From: Pseudoruegeria aquimaris | GTDB lineage: Bacteria > Pseudomonadota > Alphaproteobacteria > Rhodobacterales > Rhodobacteraceae | Length of the DNA: 64,000 nucleotides | Reading direction: 5' to 3' | NCBI RefSeq assembly: GCF_900172235.1 | Contig: NZ_FWFQ01000014.1 | Span: 34,254-98,253, forward strand | Part shown: piece after piece, positions 26,639-35,973 of the stretch | How the letters are laid out: every line of letters begins with the position of its first letter | How positions within the stretch are numbered: the stretch's first letter is position 1 | Notes under the pieces: model-generated | Told to the model about the DNA's origin: nothing | The model's database searches: none | Seen by the model: the letters and a program-made list of their open reading frames with translations, nothing else | Translations under genes and position numbers: made by a program

Positions 26639-27949
26639 ATGACCGAGGCGAAGAGCGGATTGACGGCGGAGGAAGCCAAGGGGCTGCGCACCGCCAAGGA
26701 GCTGGAAGGCCACCTGAACTGGCTCGATACCTTCACCTCGGCGGCGCTGGGCGTGCTGGCGGTGGCCTCGGGCATCTACACCTACCTCGGCGTGTCTTCG
26801 CTGCTGGAAGACAACGGCGCGATCACATTCATCGCCGCCGTCGCCTATTCCATCGCCGTTTCCGTCGGCATCTTCGTCTTCTGGAGCTACATGCTCCGGC
26901 TTCTGCCGGCGATGCGCAGCGCCGGCGGTTTCATCGGCCTCACGGTGGCGACGGTGGTGGGATCGCTGGCGATCATCGCCATGTCCAGTTGGCTCAACGC
27001 CGCCGCGCTGGCGGGATCGGCGGCGGTGGAGCAGCATCTCGAAAACACCGTACGCGACTACCAGCAATCGCTGGAGCAGGCTCATGACATCGCCCTCGGC
27101 GGGCAGGCGCTGGGCCGCGAGGTGGAGCGGGCGCGCCAGAGTTTCGAGGAACTCGCGGAGCTTGAGCAGTCGGGCGATCTGTCCGGCGCAGCCGGCCGGG
27201 GCGCCGTGTTCCGGGTGCTGACGCAGAAAAGCGAGGAACTGCGCAATCTCGAAGAGCAGATCGCCGCGCAGCAGCCGCTGATCGAGGAAGCCTTCGAGCG
27301 GGGCAACGCGATTCTCGCCCGCATGCGCGAGCTCACCGTGGCGCCGGGCCCGGTGGACCGCCGCTCGGTGCAGTTTTCCGAGGAAAGCGTGAAGCTCGCG
27401 GGGGTCATCTCGCAGCTCAACCAATACAACGTGGCGCCGCTGGTGGCGCGCGCGGCGGAGGATCTGCCCGCATCGGTGGTGCTGCCCGAGCTTGACGGGC
27501 GCTCCACCTCGGTGCGCGATGCGCAATCCGCCACCATCACCTCGGTGCTGAACGCGCTGGACCAGCGCAGCCGCACCCTGCGCACGGCCGCCGAGGAAGT
27601 GCTGGAGATGGAGCCGCCGATCCAGACGGCCTACAACCCGATCTCCCGCGCCGACGCGGTGGTGCGCTATGCCGGAAACTTCGCGCCAAGCTGGGCCGGG
27701 GCCATCGCCATCGATCTGCTTCCGGCGGTGCTCGTCTTCGTGCTGGCGATCACCCAGGCCGCGATCCGCTCGGGCCGTGATGGGATGAGTATCGAGGAGA
27801 CCCTCACGCTGGCTGATCTGAAAGCCGCGATGAACGCGATGAAGGACGTGGAGCTTACGATGGGCGCTGCCGATGCCGCCTTGCAGGAGCGCGCGGCCGG
27901 CAAGCAGGATACCGAGCAGGGTGGCGCCGGGCAGGGTGGTGCGGGCTGA
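26639..27949 (+). CDS. Unknown membrane protein with long coiled-coil domain
   Basis: A 436-residue protein I do not recognise. It has three predicted helices near the N-terminus (about residues 31-52, 61-86 and 98-122), a long charged and probably coiled-coil region (about 125-330, rich in E, Q, R and L with heptad-like spacing), a fourth helix (353-376) and a short cytoplasmic tail ending in a Gly-rich GGAGQGGAG. With this layout the coiled coil would lie on one side of the membrane between helices 3 and 4. The ATG follows GGAGGGG. Its stop overlaps the next ATG (TGATG), so it is translationally coupled to the ClpP-like gene. Function unknown. Confidence 0.8.
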   Translation: MTEAKSGLTAEEAKGLRTAKELEGHLNWLDTFTSAALGVLAVASGIYTYLGVSSLLEDNGAITFIAAVAYSIAVSVGIFVFWSYMLRLLPAMRSAGGFIGLTVATVVGSLAIIAMSSWLNAAALAGSAAVEQHLENTVRDYQQSLEQAHDIALGGQALGREVERARQSFEELAELEQSGDLSGAAGRGAVFRVLTQKSEELRNLEEQIAAQQPLIEEAFERGNAILARMRELTVAPGPVDRRSVQFSEESVKLAGVISQLNQYNVAPLVARAAEDLPASVVLPELDGRSTSVRDAQSATITSVLNALDQRSRTLRTAAEEVLEMEPPIQTAYNPISRADAVVRYAGNFAPSWAGAIAIDLLPAVLVFVLAITQAAIRSGRDGMSIEETLTLADLKAAMNAMKDVELTMGAADAALQERAAGKQDTEQGGAGQGGAG

Positions 27950-28716
27950 TGGCGCTGGATGTCGCCCGTGGCCTGCGCCTGATCCTCGTGGCGCAATTGG
28001 CAATGGCCGGTGTGCTCGTGGCCGCAGACGGTTTGGGTGCGCTCTCGGGGCTGGTCTCGCCTTCCGCGCCGCAGCCCTCTGGCCCGGTCTCCCCCGGCGA
28101 CCAGACACGCGAATACCGCACCGACCGCACCCTGCCCACGCTGCGCCGCCCCGACGCGCCGCCGGGGCTGGACCTGCCGCAGACCTTTTCCGACAGGCTC
28201 GAATTCGAGGATCGGGAGTTCGAGGGGCTCGGCGATGTCCTGCTGCTGACCGGCACCATAGCGGAGGGCGATGCCGCACGGTTCTCCGCCCATCTGGCCG
28301 AACGCCCCGCCCCGCCGGCGCGCATCGCGTTGCACAGCCCCGGCGGGATCGTGATGGAGGCGCTGGAAATCGGCCGCCTGATCCGGGCGCGGGGCCTCGA
28401 TACGGTGGTGCCTTCGGGGGCCTATTGCCTGTCGAGCTGCCCCTACATCCTTGCCGCCGGGCCCGAGCGCGCGGTGGGCGAGGGCGGAGTCGTCGGGGTG
28501 CACCAGCACTACTACGAGCAACCGAAATTCCTGCCCGTGGTGCTGGCCGTCGAGGGCATCCAGTTCGGGCAGGGCGAGACGCTGGAATACCTGCTGGAGA
28601 TGGGCATCGCGCCGTCTCTGATGGTCTTTTCGCTGAAAACCCCGCCCGAGCAGATCTACGCGCTCGTCGAGGAGGAGCTTCTGGAGACCCGGCTGGCGAC
28701 GGAAATCGTGGAGTAG
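27949..28716 (+). CDS. ClpP-like secreted serine protease family (COG3904-like)
   Basis: A 255-residue protein with an N-terminal signal or anchor (about residues 8-30), a Pro-rich linker and a ClpP/SppA-fold domain. The motifs line up with ClpP: SPGG at residues 130-133, the nucleophile region CLSSCPYILAAG (likely Ser162) and the His in VGVHQHYYE (His185). The catalytic Ser and His are therefore present; I could not place the third residue. Cys160 and Cys164 flank the nucleophile, a feature of this periplasmic subgroup. Substrate unknown. The one-base overlap with the coiled-coil membrane protein suggests the two work together. Confidence 0.75.
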   Translation: MALDVARGLRLILVAQLAMAGVLVAADGLGALSGLVSPSAPQPSGPVSPGDQTREYRTDRTLPTLRRPDAPPGLDLPQTFSDRLEFEDREFEGLGDVLLLTGTIAEGDAARFSAHLAERPAPPARIALHSPGGIVMEALEIGRLIRARGLDTVVPSGAYCLSSCPYILAAGPERAVGEGGVVGVHQHYYEQPKFLPVVLAVEGIQFGQGETLEYLLEMGIAPSLMVFSLKTPPEQIYALVEEELLETRLATEIVE

Positions 28717-28756
28717 GGCGCGCGCCGGGCTGGGTGCCCTTCGGATTGAAATTGAG

Positions 28757-28775
28757 AATGATTTGCAAAATCATT
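28757..28775. promoter_or_regulatory. Fur/Mur-type operator upstream of sitA
   Basis: A perfect inverted repeat AATGATTT-GCA-AAATCATT lies 70 bases before the sitA start, inside a context (GAG...GAC) resembling the 19-bp Fur box. In alphaproteobacteria the Fur homologue Mur represses manganese uptake genes such as sitABCD from sites like this, so Mn-responsive repression is likely. Confidence 0.75.
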
Positions 28776-28844
28776 GACGCGGGTGCGGTTTCGCCATAGC
28801 TCTTCTCCAACACCTTCATTTTCCCGTTCAGCGAAAGCCCGACC

Positions 28845-29741
28845 ATGCCAGTTGCCCGCCGTTTTCTTTCCGCCGCTCTCGCCGTCGCCCTCGCCCTGCC
28901 CGCCGCGGCGGCGGAGAAGATGAAAGTGGTCACGACCTTCACCGTGATCGCCGACATGGCCGCCAACGTCGCCGGGGAGGCAGCGGAGGTCGTCTCCGTC
29001 ACCAAGCCCGGCGCCGAGATCCACGGATACGAGCCCACCCCGCAGGACATCGTGCGCGCCCATGACGCCGACCTGATCCTCTGGAACGGGTTGAACCTCG
29101 AGCTGTGGTTCGAGCAGTTCCTCGCCAACCTCGGCGATGTGCCCTCCGCCACCCTGACGGACGGCATCGATCCGATCCCGATCGCCAGCGGATCCTACGA
29201 GGGCAAGCCCAACCCGCATGCCTGGATGGGGCTGGAGAACGCGCAGATCTACGTCGACAACATCGCACGCGCCTTCGCGGCGCAGGATCCGGCGAACGCC
29301 GAGATCTATGCCGCCAACGCCGAGGCCTACAAGGCGAAGCTGCGCGCCACGCTCGAGCCGCTGCGCGCAGCCGTGGCGCAGGTGCCGGAGAGCAAGCGCT
29401 GGCTCGTCTCCTGCGAAGGGGCCTTCAGCTACCTCGCAAGGGACCTCGGCCTGAAGGAGCTGTATCTCTGGCCGATGAACGCCGATCAGACCGGCACGCC
29501 GCAGCAGGTGCGGGCGGTGATCGACGGGGTGCGGGCGCATGAGATCCCCGCGGTCTTCTGCGAAAGCACCGTCTCCGACGCGCCGGCGCGGCAGGTGGCC
29601 CGGGAAACCGGGGCGGCGTTCGGCGGCGTCCTCTACGTGGACAGCCTGTCCCAACCCGACGGGCCGGTGCCCACCTACCTTGATCTCCTGCGCGTCACCA
29701 CGTCGACCGTCGTCGAGGGGCTGACCGGTGCGGTGAACTGA
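28845..29741 (+). CDS. sitA: Manganese/iron ABC transporter substrate-binding protein
   Basis: A 298-residue periplasmic metal-binding protein (TroA/PsaA family) with a signal peptide (1-22). The predicted metal ligands are His60, His125, Glu191 and Asp266; a Glu in the third place is the Mn/Fe-type set, as in PsaA, rather than the His found in zinc-binding ZnuA, and the His-rich loop of zinc proteins is missing. It heads the sitABCD operon, with sitB 13 bases downstream, and a Fur/Mur-type palindrome precedes it. Confidence 0.92.
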   Translation: MPVARRFLSAALAVALALPAAAAEKMKVVTTFTVIADMAANVAGEAAEVVSVTKPGAEIHGYEPTPQDIVRAHDADLILWNGLNLELWFEQFLANLGDVPSATLTDGIDPIPIASGSYEGKPNPHAWMGLENAQIYVDNIARAFAAQDPANAEIYAANAEAYKAKLRATLEPLRAAVAQVPESKRWLVSCEGAFSYLARDLGLKELYLWPMNADQTGTPQQVRAVIDGVRAHEIPAVFCESTVSDAPARQVARETGAAFGGVLYVDSLSQPDGPVPTYLDLLRVTTSTVVEGLTGAVN

Positions 29742-29754
29742 AGGTGCAGACGGC

Positions 29755-30678
29755 ATGACGGCACAAGGCCAGAACACATCGACCGCGCCCGAAGCATCGC
29801 CCGCGGGCGGCGCGGAGGGGCTGGTGGCCCGGGGCGTGACCGTCACCTACCGCAATGGCCACACCGCCCTTCGGGACGCGAGCTTCAGCGTTCCCCGCGG
29901 CACGATCACGGCGCTCGTGGGCGTGAACGGCGCGGGCAAATCCACACTGTTCAAGGCGATCATGGGCTTCGTGCCCGCGGCCAGCGGCAGCATCTCCATG
30001 CTCGGCCTGAGCGTGAAGGAGGCGCTGCGGCGCAATCTCGTGGCCTATGTTCCGCAGGCGGAGGAGGTGGATTGGGCCTTCCCGGTGCTGGTGGAAGACG
30101 TGGTGATGATGGGGCGCTACGGCCACATGGGCTTTCTGCGCCGGGCGAAAGCGGCCGATCATGCCGCGGTGGATGCGGCGCTGGAGCGGGTCAACATGAC
30201 GGCCTACCGCCACCGCCAGATCGGCGAGCTTTCGGGCGGCCAGCGCAAGCGCGTCTTCCTCGCCCGCTCCCTGGCGCAGGAGGGGCAGATCATCCTGCTG
30301 GACGAGCCCTTCACCGGGGTGGACGTGAAGACCGAAGCCCAGATCATCGCGCTCTTGCGGGAACTGCGCGAGGAGGGGCGGATCATGCTCGTGTCCACCC
30401 ACAACCTCGGCTCCGTGCCGGAATTCTGCGACAGGACGATCCTCGTGAAGGGCACGGTTCTGGCCTCGGGCCCCACCGAGGACGTGTTCACCCACGCGAA
30501 CCTCGAAAATGCCTTCGGCGGCGTGCTGCGCCACTTCACGCTGGGCGGCGAGACGCTGCACGAGGATGAGGACGGGCGCAGCGTCACCATCCTCACCGAC
30601 GACGAGCGCCCCCTCGTGCACTACGGCGGCAAGATGCAGCAGGCCGAAGCCGAGCGCCGCGGCGAGGAGGATGCATGA
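29755..30678 (+). CDS. sitB: Manganese/iron ABC transporter ATP-binding protein
   Basis: A 307-residue ATPase with Walker [10 protein letters not shown] (56-64), the signature LSGGQ (159-163) and Walker B LLDEP (181-185). It powers the SitC/SitD permeases in the inner membrane. The N-terminal 22 residues before the core are longer than usual. The end overlaps sitC by four bases (ATGA). Confidence 0.93.
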   Translation: MTAQGQNTSTAPEASPAGGAEGLVARGVTVTYRNGHTALRDASFSVPRGTITALVGVNGAGKSTLFKAIMGFVPAASGSISMLGLSVKEALRRNLVAYVPQAEEVDWAFPVLVEDVVMMGRYGHMGFLRRAKAADHAAVDAALERVNMTAYRHRQIGELSGGQRKRVFLARSLAQEGQIILLDEPFTGVDVKTEAQIIALLRELREEGRIMLVSTHNLGSVPEFCDRTILVKGTVLASGPTEDVFTHANLENAFGGVLRHFTLGGETLHEDEDGRSVTILTDDERPLVHYGGKMQQAEAERRGEEDA

Positions 30679-31553
30679 GCAGCCTGCTGCTGGAGCCCTT
30701 CTCCTACGGCTACATGGTCAACGCGATGTGGGTCTCGGCGCTCGTGGGGGCGGTTTGCGCCTTTCTTTCGGCCTACCTCATGCTGAAAGGCTGGTCGCTG
30801 ATCGGCGATGCGCTGTCCCACGCCGTCGTGCCCGGAGTCGCCGGCGCCTACATGCTGGGCCTGCCGTTCGCGCTGGGGGCCTTCCTGTCGGGCGGGCTGG
30901 CGGCGGGGGCGATGCTCTTCCTGTCGGACCGGTCCGGGCTGAAGCCCGACGTCATCATCGGCCTGATCTTCACCGGGTTCTTCGGTCTCGGCCTTTTCAT
31001 GATCTCGGTCAGCCCCACCTCGATCGACGTGATGACGATCACCATGGGCAACATCCTGGCCATCACGCCCGAAGACACGCTCCAGCTGGCCATCATCGGC
31101 TTCGTCTCCCTCGCGGTGCTCAGCGCCAAGTGGAAGGATCTGATGGTCACCTTCTTCGACGAGAGCCACGCCCGCACGATCGGCCTTCGCACGCAGCTTC
31201 TGAAGGCCTTGTTCTTCGCGCTGCTGTCGGCCTGCGTGGTGGCGGCGATGCAGACCGTGGGCGCCTTCCTCGTGATCGCACTGGTGGTGACGCCCGGTGC
31301 CACCGCCTACCTGCTGTGCGACAGGTTCCCCCGGCTGATCCTCACCTCGGTGGCCATCGGCGCGGGCACCAGCTTCCTCGGAGCCTACGTGAGCTATTTC
31401 CTCGACGGGGCGACGGGGGGCGTCATCGTCTGCCTGCAGACGCTGATCTTCCTCGTGGCTTTCACCTTCGCACCCAAGCACGGGATTCTGGCGGCGCGTC
31501 GCAAGGCGGCGGCGGCCCTGCGGCGGGCAGATGAACCGGCGGAGGCCGCCTGA
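30675..31553 (+). CDS. sitC: Manganese/iron ABC transporter permease
   Basis: A 292-residue permease of the ABC-3 family with about eight predicted helices; [18 protein letters not shown] and [13 protein letters not shown] are the family blocks. A GAGGAGG site precedes the ATG inside the end of sitB. The C-terminus is a basic, Ala-rich cytoplasmic tail. It overlaps sitD by one base. Confidence 0.92.
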   Translation: MSSLLLEPFSYGYMVNAMWVSALVGAVCAFLSAYLMLKGWSLIGDALSHAVVPGVAGAYMLGLPFALGAFLSGGLAAGAMLFLSDRSGLKPDVIIGLIFTGFFGLGLFMISVSPTSIDVMTITMGNILAITPEDTLQLAIIGFVSLAVLSAKWKDLMVTFFDESHARTIGLRTQLLKALFFALLSACVVAAMQTVGAFLVIALVVTPGATAYLLCDRFPRLILTSVAIGAGTSFLGAYVSYFLDGATGGVIVCLQTLIFLVAFTFAPKHGILAARRKAAAALRRADEPAEAA

Positions 31554-32398
31554 TGGAATTTTCCCTCGATACCGCGCTCTTGCCCTTCCAGTTTCCGTTC
31601 ATGCAGAACGCCTTCCTGATCGCGGCAATCGTGGCGGTGCCGACGGCGCTTCTCTCCTGCTTCCTCGTCCTGAAGGGCTGGGCGCTGATGGGGGATGCGA
31701 TCAGCCATGCGGTTCTGCCCGGAATCGTTCTGGCCTACATGCTGGGCTTTCCGCTCATCCTCGGCGCCTTTGGTGCGGGCATGTTCACGGCGGTGGCCAC
31801 GGGCTACCTCGCGGGCAACAGCCGGGTGAAGCAGGATACGGTGATGGGGGTGGTGTTCTCGGGGATGTTCGGGCTCGGGATCGTCCTTTACGTGGCGGTG
31901 AAGCCGGACACGCACCTCGATCATATCCTCTTTGGCAACATGCTGGGGGTGGGCGCGGCGGACCTCTGGCAGGCCGGGGTGATTTCGCTCCTCGTGGCGG
32001 GCGTTCTGGCGCTGAAATGGCGCGATTTCCTGTTGCACGGGTTCGATCCGGCCCAGGCGCGCGCCTCCGGCCTTGCGGTGGGGTGGCTGCACTACGGGCT
32101 GTTGGCGCTGATCTCTCTCACCATCGTCGCCACGCTCACGGCGGCCGGGCTGATCCTTGCCGTAGGGCTGCTGATCGCACCGGGCGCGATTGCCTTCCTG
32201 CTCGTGCGCCGCTTCTCCGCGATGCTCTGGGTCTCGGTGCTCGTCTGCATGGGCTCCATGCTCGCCGGCATCTACGCGAGTTTCTACCTTGACAGCGCCC
32301 CGGCGCCCACGGTCATCCTCGTGCTCACCGGTCTCTTCCTGCTGGCCTTCCTGCGCCGCCAACTCCGGATCCGGCAGCTGGCACGGCGGACGGGTTGA
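31553..32398 (+). CDS. sitD: Manganese/iron ABC transporter permease, second subunit
   Basis: A 281-residue ABC-3 permease paralogous to SitC (GWALMGDAISHAVLPGIV, LLIAPGAIAFLLVRRF). The two-permease arrangement is characteristic of sitABCD in alphaproteobacteria. Its ATG overlaps the sitC stop by one base (TGATG). It closes the operon. Confidence 0.92.
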   Translation: MEFSLDTALLPFQFPFMQNAFLIAAIVAVPTALLSCFLVLKGWALMGDAISHAVLPGIVLAYMLGFPLILGAFGAGMFTAVATGYLAGNSRVKQDTVMGVVFSGMFGLGIVLYVAVKPDTHLDHILFGNMLGVGAADLWQAGVISLLVAGVLALKWRDFLLHGFDPAQARASGLAVGWLHYGLLALISLTIVATLTAAGLILAVGLLIAPGAIAFLLVRRFSAMLWVSVLVCMGSMLAGIYASFYLDSAPAPTVILVLTGLFLLAFLRRQLRIRQLARRTG

Positions 32399-32457
32399 GC
32401 GCCGAGAGTGGTTTGCAAGGGGCTGATTTCATTGCCGTTTGACCCGCAGGTGGCCCT

Positions 32458-32961
32458 GTGGTCTACTCGAAACAAAGTTGCGTAACCAGTAAAGGCCTTG
32501 GTTTGGAGAATGACATTTCGATCGGCGTTCTGCTGCAGATCGCCGGGAGGATCATGGAGGCGGGTTTGGCCCGCGTCTCGGAAGACATCGACCTGACGAC
32601 CGGCCAGTTGGCGGTCCTGGGCATGGTGTGCCGCTACCCCGAGTTGCCCCAATCCGAATACGGGCGGATCCTCTGCATCAACGAAGCAACACTCGGCCGC
32701 TACGCCAGCCGGCTGGAAACCACGGGCCACATCACGCGCAGCCGCAACGATCCGGATGGTCGTATCATCCGGCTGAGCCCAACGGATGAAGGCAAGGCGC
32801 TGTTCAAACTTCTCGGGGAACGATTGCAGACCTTTTCCGAGGCCTACCGTGCGGCATCGCCTGACGGGAACGTGGAGCGGCTCCACAAGGAAGTTTCCCA
32901 GTTTCTGAAGGCCCAGGGTTGGGCTCTGCCTGACAAGGCCAGAGCCGGGCCCACAGGATAG
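32458..32961 (+). CDS. MarR family transcriptional regulator
   Basis: A 167-residue winged-helix regulator. The DNA-binding part spans LTTGQLAVLGMV to GHITRSRNDPDGRIIRLSPTDEG (about residues 45-115), with typical dimerising helices at both ends. The start is uncertain: GTG at 32458 or TTG at 32503, neither with a strong ribosome-binding site. It lies 59 bases after sitD on the same strand but may have its own promoter. Effector and targets are unknown. Confidence 0.82.
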   Translation: MVYSKQSCVTSKGLGLENDISIGVLLQIAGRIMEAGLARVSEDIDLTTGQLAVLGMVCRYPELPQSEYGRILCINEATLGRYASRLETTGHITRSRNDPDGRIIRLSPTDEGKALFKLLGERLQTFSEAYRAASPDGNVERLHKEVSQFLKAQGWALPDKARAGPTG

Positions 32962-32998
32962 GGGGCTGCGCGGAAAGACCCGCGTTCGGGCGCGCCCT

Positions 32999-33616
32999 TC
33001 ACCGCAGGGCGCGGCGGCTGCGCAGGGGTTCCGCCTCGACAGCCGTCCGCTGCACGTATTTCAGGTGCCCGATGGCGGGGCGGAAGCCTTCGTGGGCGGG
33101 TTTGCGTTCGAGGTAGTCCATGATCCGGTAGAGGTTGATCGGCTGTTTCACCACCAGCGCCTTGATGCGCTCCACCGCGTCCATGTGCGGGTAGGTGTCG
33201 ATGAACATGCAGGCCGCCTGCGTCGGCGTCAGGATGAACCAGTCCTGCGGCCGCCGCTCGGTGTAGCGCGTGGCGTCGAAGGGGGATTCCCCGAGCGCGC
33301 GGAACTTGGGCATGATGGCGCGGATGTTGTCGGCGCGGTTCTCCAGAACGGTGCCCGAGACCTGCCGGAAGCCCAGCGGCGCCAGTTTCTGCAGCGCCCG
33401 GCGGCGCATCGGGCCCGAGAGCATGTCCATGTCGGCGCGGTCGAATTTCAGGTCGTCGAAGACGGAGATGATCCTGAGCTGTTCGTCGGCCACCAGTAGG
33501 TAGGGATCCTTGTTCAGCACCTGCATCCGGGCGGCGAAATCCGGGGTGAAGGCCCGTTCGTCCCGCGCCGGAGAGGACAGCCCCAGCGCCGCTGCAACCC
33601 TGTTCACCATGCCCAT
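32999..33616 (-). CDS. Conserved hypothetical protein, 205 residues
   Basis: A soluble basic protein with no signal peptide or membrane segment. The N-terminal MGMVNRVAAALGL and internal DYLERKPAHEGFRP segments look like conserved blocks, but I recognise no family. It is divergent from the 77-residue gene and lies alone on the minus strand. Confidence 0.6.
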   Translation of the reverse strand: MGMVNRVAAALGLSSPARDERAFTPDFAARMQVLNKDPYLLVADEQLRIISVFDDLKFDRADMDMLSGPMRRRALQKLAPLGFRQVSGTVLENRADNIRAIMPKFRALGESPFDATRYTERRPQDWFILTPTQAACMFIDTYPHMDAVERIKALVVKQPINLYRIMDYLERKPAHEGFRPAIGHLKYVQRTAVEAEPLRSRRALR

Positions 33617-33703
33617 CGTGCCGTGCCTCCCTTCTGGAAATTCACCCTGCGAAGCCTAGGTTGCTTCTCAGGTTCAAGGGTAAGACGAAGGGATGGCACG
33701 GCA

Positions 33704-33937
33704 ATGCTTCAGGACAAACGCCAGGATCTGGACGCCGAGAAACAGAGGCGGCTGCTGCAACGGCTCGTGGAAGAACTGAGCCGGACGCATGGGGAACTCT
33801 ACTACCAGCCGACGAGCCAGATCGCGATGCAGCTGGAATCCTACATCGACGGCGAGGCGAAGCTCTTCGCGGAAGAGCGCGCGCTGCTGAAGCGGCTGAC
33901 CCGGCGCGACATCGAGGTGCTCCTCAGCCTCCATTGA
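33704..33937 (+). CDS. Conserved hypothetical protein, 77 residues
   Basis: A small, charged, mostly helical protein (KRQDLDAEKQRRLLQRLVEEL). The start at ATG 33704 avoids an upstream extension with unrelated composition. No domain recognised. It is divergently arranged with the 205-residue gene and convergent with the DUF1330 gene. Confidence 0.55.
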   Translation: MLQDKRQDLDAEKQRRLLQRLVEELSRTHGELYYQPTSQIAMQLESYIDGEAKLFAEERALLKRLTRRDIEVLLSLH

Positions 33938-33984
33938 GGTCAGTCCGCGCAGCCGCGCGGCCGGGTTTCACCCAGCGGCGGGAA

Positions 33985-34266
33985 TCACCCCACGAGAATG
34001 ATGCTGCTTTCCCCGGCGGCGCGGCGCAGGGCGTGGATCTCGGCAAGCTCGGGATCGTCGCGCCAGGCGATCGCCGCTTCGCGGCTCGGAAAACTCAGCA
34101 CGCCCACCATGCTCGGCGCCGGCAGGGCATCGTCCAGCAGGGTCGGTGTTGGGCTGGCGGCTTCGAGCTTGCCGCCGTGCCGGGCGAGTGCCGCGCCGGC
34201 GCGTTCGCGATAGGCCGCGAGCGCGGCCGGGTCGGTGATGTTCATGTGGACGGTTGCATAGATCAT
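33985..34266 (-). CDS. DUF1330 family protein
   Basis: A 93-residue protein of the dimeric alpha-beta-barrel type: MIYATVHMNITDPAALAAYRE at the start and LSFPSREAAIAWRDDPELAEI in the second half are diagnostic of DUF1330. No activity has been firmly shown for the family. It is divergent from the LysR gene, a common layout for a LysR target, so it may be controlled by that regulator. Confidence 0.85.
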   Translation of the reverse strand: MIYATVHMNITDPAALAAYRERAGAALARHGGKLEAASPTPTLLDDALPAPSMVGVLSFPSREAAIAWRDDPELAEIHALRRAAGESSIILVG

Positions 34267-34352
34267 GCCGGTGGCCCTTCCTGCGTGGGTGTTTGGAATA
34301 GCCCGAACCTATGCCTGGACAACCCAAGCGAAAACCGGGTGCTTTTGCATTC

Positions 34353-34376
34353 ATGACATGCGAAATTGCATGGCAT
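34353..34376. promoter_or_regulatory. Imperfect palindrome at the LysR gene start
   Basis: The 24-base dyad ATGnCATGC...GCATGnCAT matches its reverse complement at 18 of 24 positions and runs into the ATG at 34375. It lies between divergent DUF1330 and LysR genes, fitting an autoregulatory site. Confidence 0.4.
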
Positions 34377-35256
34377 GAAGGACGATTGGGACGATCTGCG
34401 CGCGGTTCTGATGGTGGTGCGGCACGGGGCGCTGGCGCGGGCGGCCAAGGCGCTGGGCGTGAACTACACCACCGTGGCACGGCGCATCGCGCAGGCGGAA
34501 GAGGCCTACGGCGTGCGTTTCTTCGAGCGGTTGCCGGCCGGCTACGTGCCCACGCCCGAGGGCCTTGCGGCGGCCGAGGCCGCCGAAGCCATGGCGGAGC
34601 GCGAAACGGGCCTTCGGCTGCGGCTTGCCGGGCAGGATGCGCGCCTGTCGGGGCCGCTGACCGTCACCGCGCCCTCGCTGCTGATCGCGTCGCATCTGTG
34701 CACCGTGTTCGACGCCTTCACCCGCGCCCATCCCGACGTGGAGCTGCGGGTGCTCGCGGCGAACGAGGTTCTGAACCTGAACCGGCGCGAGGCCGATCTG
34801 GCCGTGCGGATCAGCAACGATCCCGGAGATACGCTGACCGGCCGCAGGCTGGCGCAACAGCATACGGCGGCCTTCGCCGCGCCTGAGCTGGCCGAGCGGT
34901 TGGCGGCCGAGCCGGGCATGCCGTTGGAGTGGATCGGCTTCACCTTCTGGGACGGCCCCCCGAAGGCCTCGCGCGCGCGCCACCCGGAGGGGCGCGTTCG
35001 CCTGCGGTTCGATGACATGACGGCGGTGATCGGCGCGGCGAAAGCCGGGCTGGGGGTTGCCCGGATGCCGGTTTTCGTGGGGCGCGCGGCGGGGCTCGTG
35101 CAGGTGCCGGTCATGCCGCCGCAGCCCTACCAGGACATCTGGATGGTGGCGCACCGGGATGTCTGGCCGGCGGCGAAAGTTGCGGCGATGCGGGCGCTGA
35201 TCGTGGCCCGGTTCGCCGGGGCGGAAGCGGAGTTTCTTTCCCGACCCGATCGCTAG
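34375..35256 (+). CDS. LysR family transcriptional regulator
   Basis: A 293-residue regulator with an N-terminal winged helix-turn-helix (about residues 3-62; ARAAKALGVNYTTVARRIAQAE) and a co-inducer-binding domain (about 90-290). The first residues resemble the branch with DDWDDLR at the start. ATG 34375 was preferred over TTG 34366 as the normal LysR N-terminus. It is divergent from DUF1330. The ligand is unknown. Confidence 0.88.
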   Translation: MKDDWDDLRAVLMVVRHGALARAAKALGVNYTTVARRIAQAEEAYGVRFFERLPAGYVPTPEGLAAAEAAEAMAERETGLRLRLAGQDARLSGPLTVTAPSLLIASHLCTVFDAFTRAHPDVELRVLAANEVLNLNRREADLAVRISNDPGDTLTGRRLAQQHTAAFAAPELAERLAAEPGMPLEWIGFTFWDGPPKASRARHPEGRVRLRFDDMTAVIGAAKAGLGVARMPVFVGRAAGLVQVPVMPPQPYQDIWMVAHRDVWPAAKVAAMRALIVARFAGAEAEFLSRPDR

Positions 35257-35271
35257 GGCGCCGCGGGCGCT

Positions 35272-35973
35272 TCAGGCCCAGGTGACATCGCCGAGAAAGA
35301 TGTAGCCCGCGCCGTAGATCGTCTTGATGAGGCGGGGGTTCTTGGGATCTTCCCGCAGCTTGGTGCGCAGCCGCGAGATGCGCACGTCCATCGCCCGGTC
35401 GAAGCTTTCACCGGCGGCACCGCCGAGGCTTTCCTGCATCTGCGCGCGGGAGATCAGCCGTTTCGGGCTTGAGAGGAACAGGCGCAGCACTTCGCCTTCC
35501 GCATGGGAGAACGGGGTTTCCCGGCCCTCGGCGTCTTCGAGGATGTAGCGATCGAAATGGGCCGTCCAGCCGGCGAAACGCGCCTGTTCGCTGGGCTTGC
35601 CCGGCGCGCGTTCCTTGCGCAGCCGCGCCCGGATGCGCGCCACCACCTCGGCCGGGTCAAAGGGCTTGATGATGTAGTCGTCGGCGCCCAGTTCCAGCCC
35701 GGTGACCCGATCCTGCACCTGCGCCCGCCCCGAGATGATGATGATCGCGGCACCGCTTTCCAGCGCCAGCCGATGCACGAGCGCGAGCCCGTCCTTGTCG
35801 GGCAGGCCGAGATCCACGAGGCAGACGTCGGGCACGTCCTTGGCCAGCGAAGCCTCGAACTCGGTGGCCCGTGCGAAACCGGCGGTGCGGAAACCGGCCT
35901 CGTCGAGCGTTTCCAGCAGCAGGCGCCGGATCTCGGGCTCGTCGTCCAGCACGGTGACATAGGGTTGGCTCAC
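35272..35973 (-). CDS. OmpR-family response regulator
   Basis: A 233-residue two-component regulator: receiver domain (1-120; Asp10, Asp11, phospho-accepting Asp54 in CLVDLGLPDKDG, and IIKPFDP) followed by a winged-helix DNA-binding domain (about 135-230; KTIYGAGYIFLGD). The start is GTG 35973, overlapping the upstream kinase stop as GTGA, so the pair is co-translated. Target genes are not evident. Confidence 0.92.
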   Translation of the reverse strand: MSQPYVTVLDDEPEIRRLLLETLDEAGFRTAGFARATEFEASLAKDVPDVCLVDLGLPDKDGLALVHRLALESGAAIIIISGRAQVQDRVTGLELGADDYIIKPFDPAEVVARIRARLRKERAPGKPSEQARFAGWTAHFDRYILEDAEGRETPFSHAEGEVLRLFLSSPKRLISRAQMQESLGGAAGESFDRAMDVRISRLRTKLREDPKNPRLIKTIYGAGYIFLGDVTWA

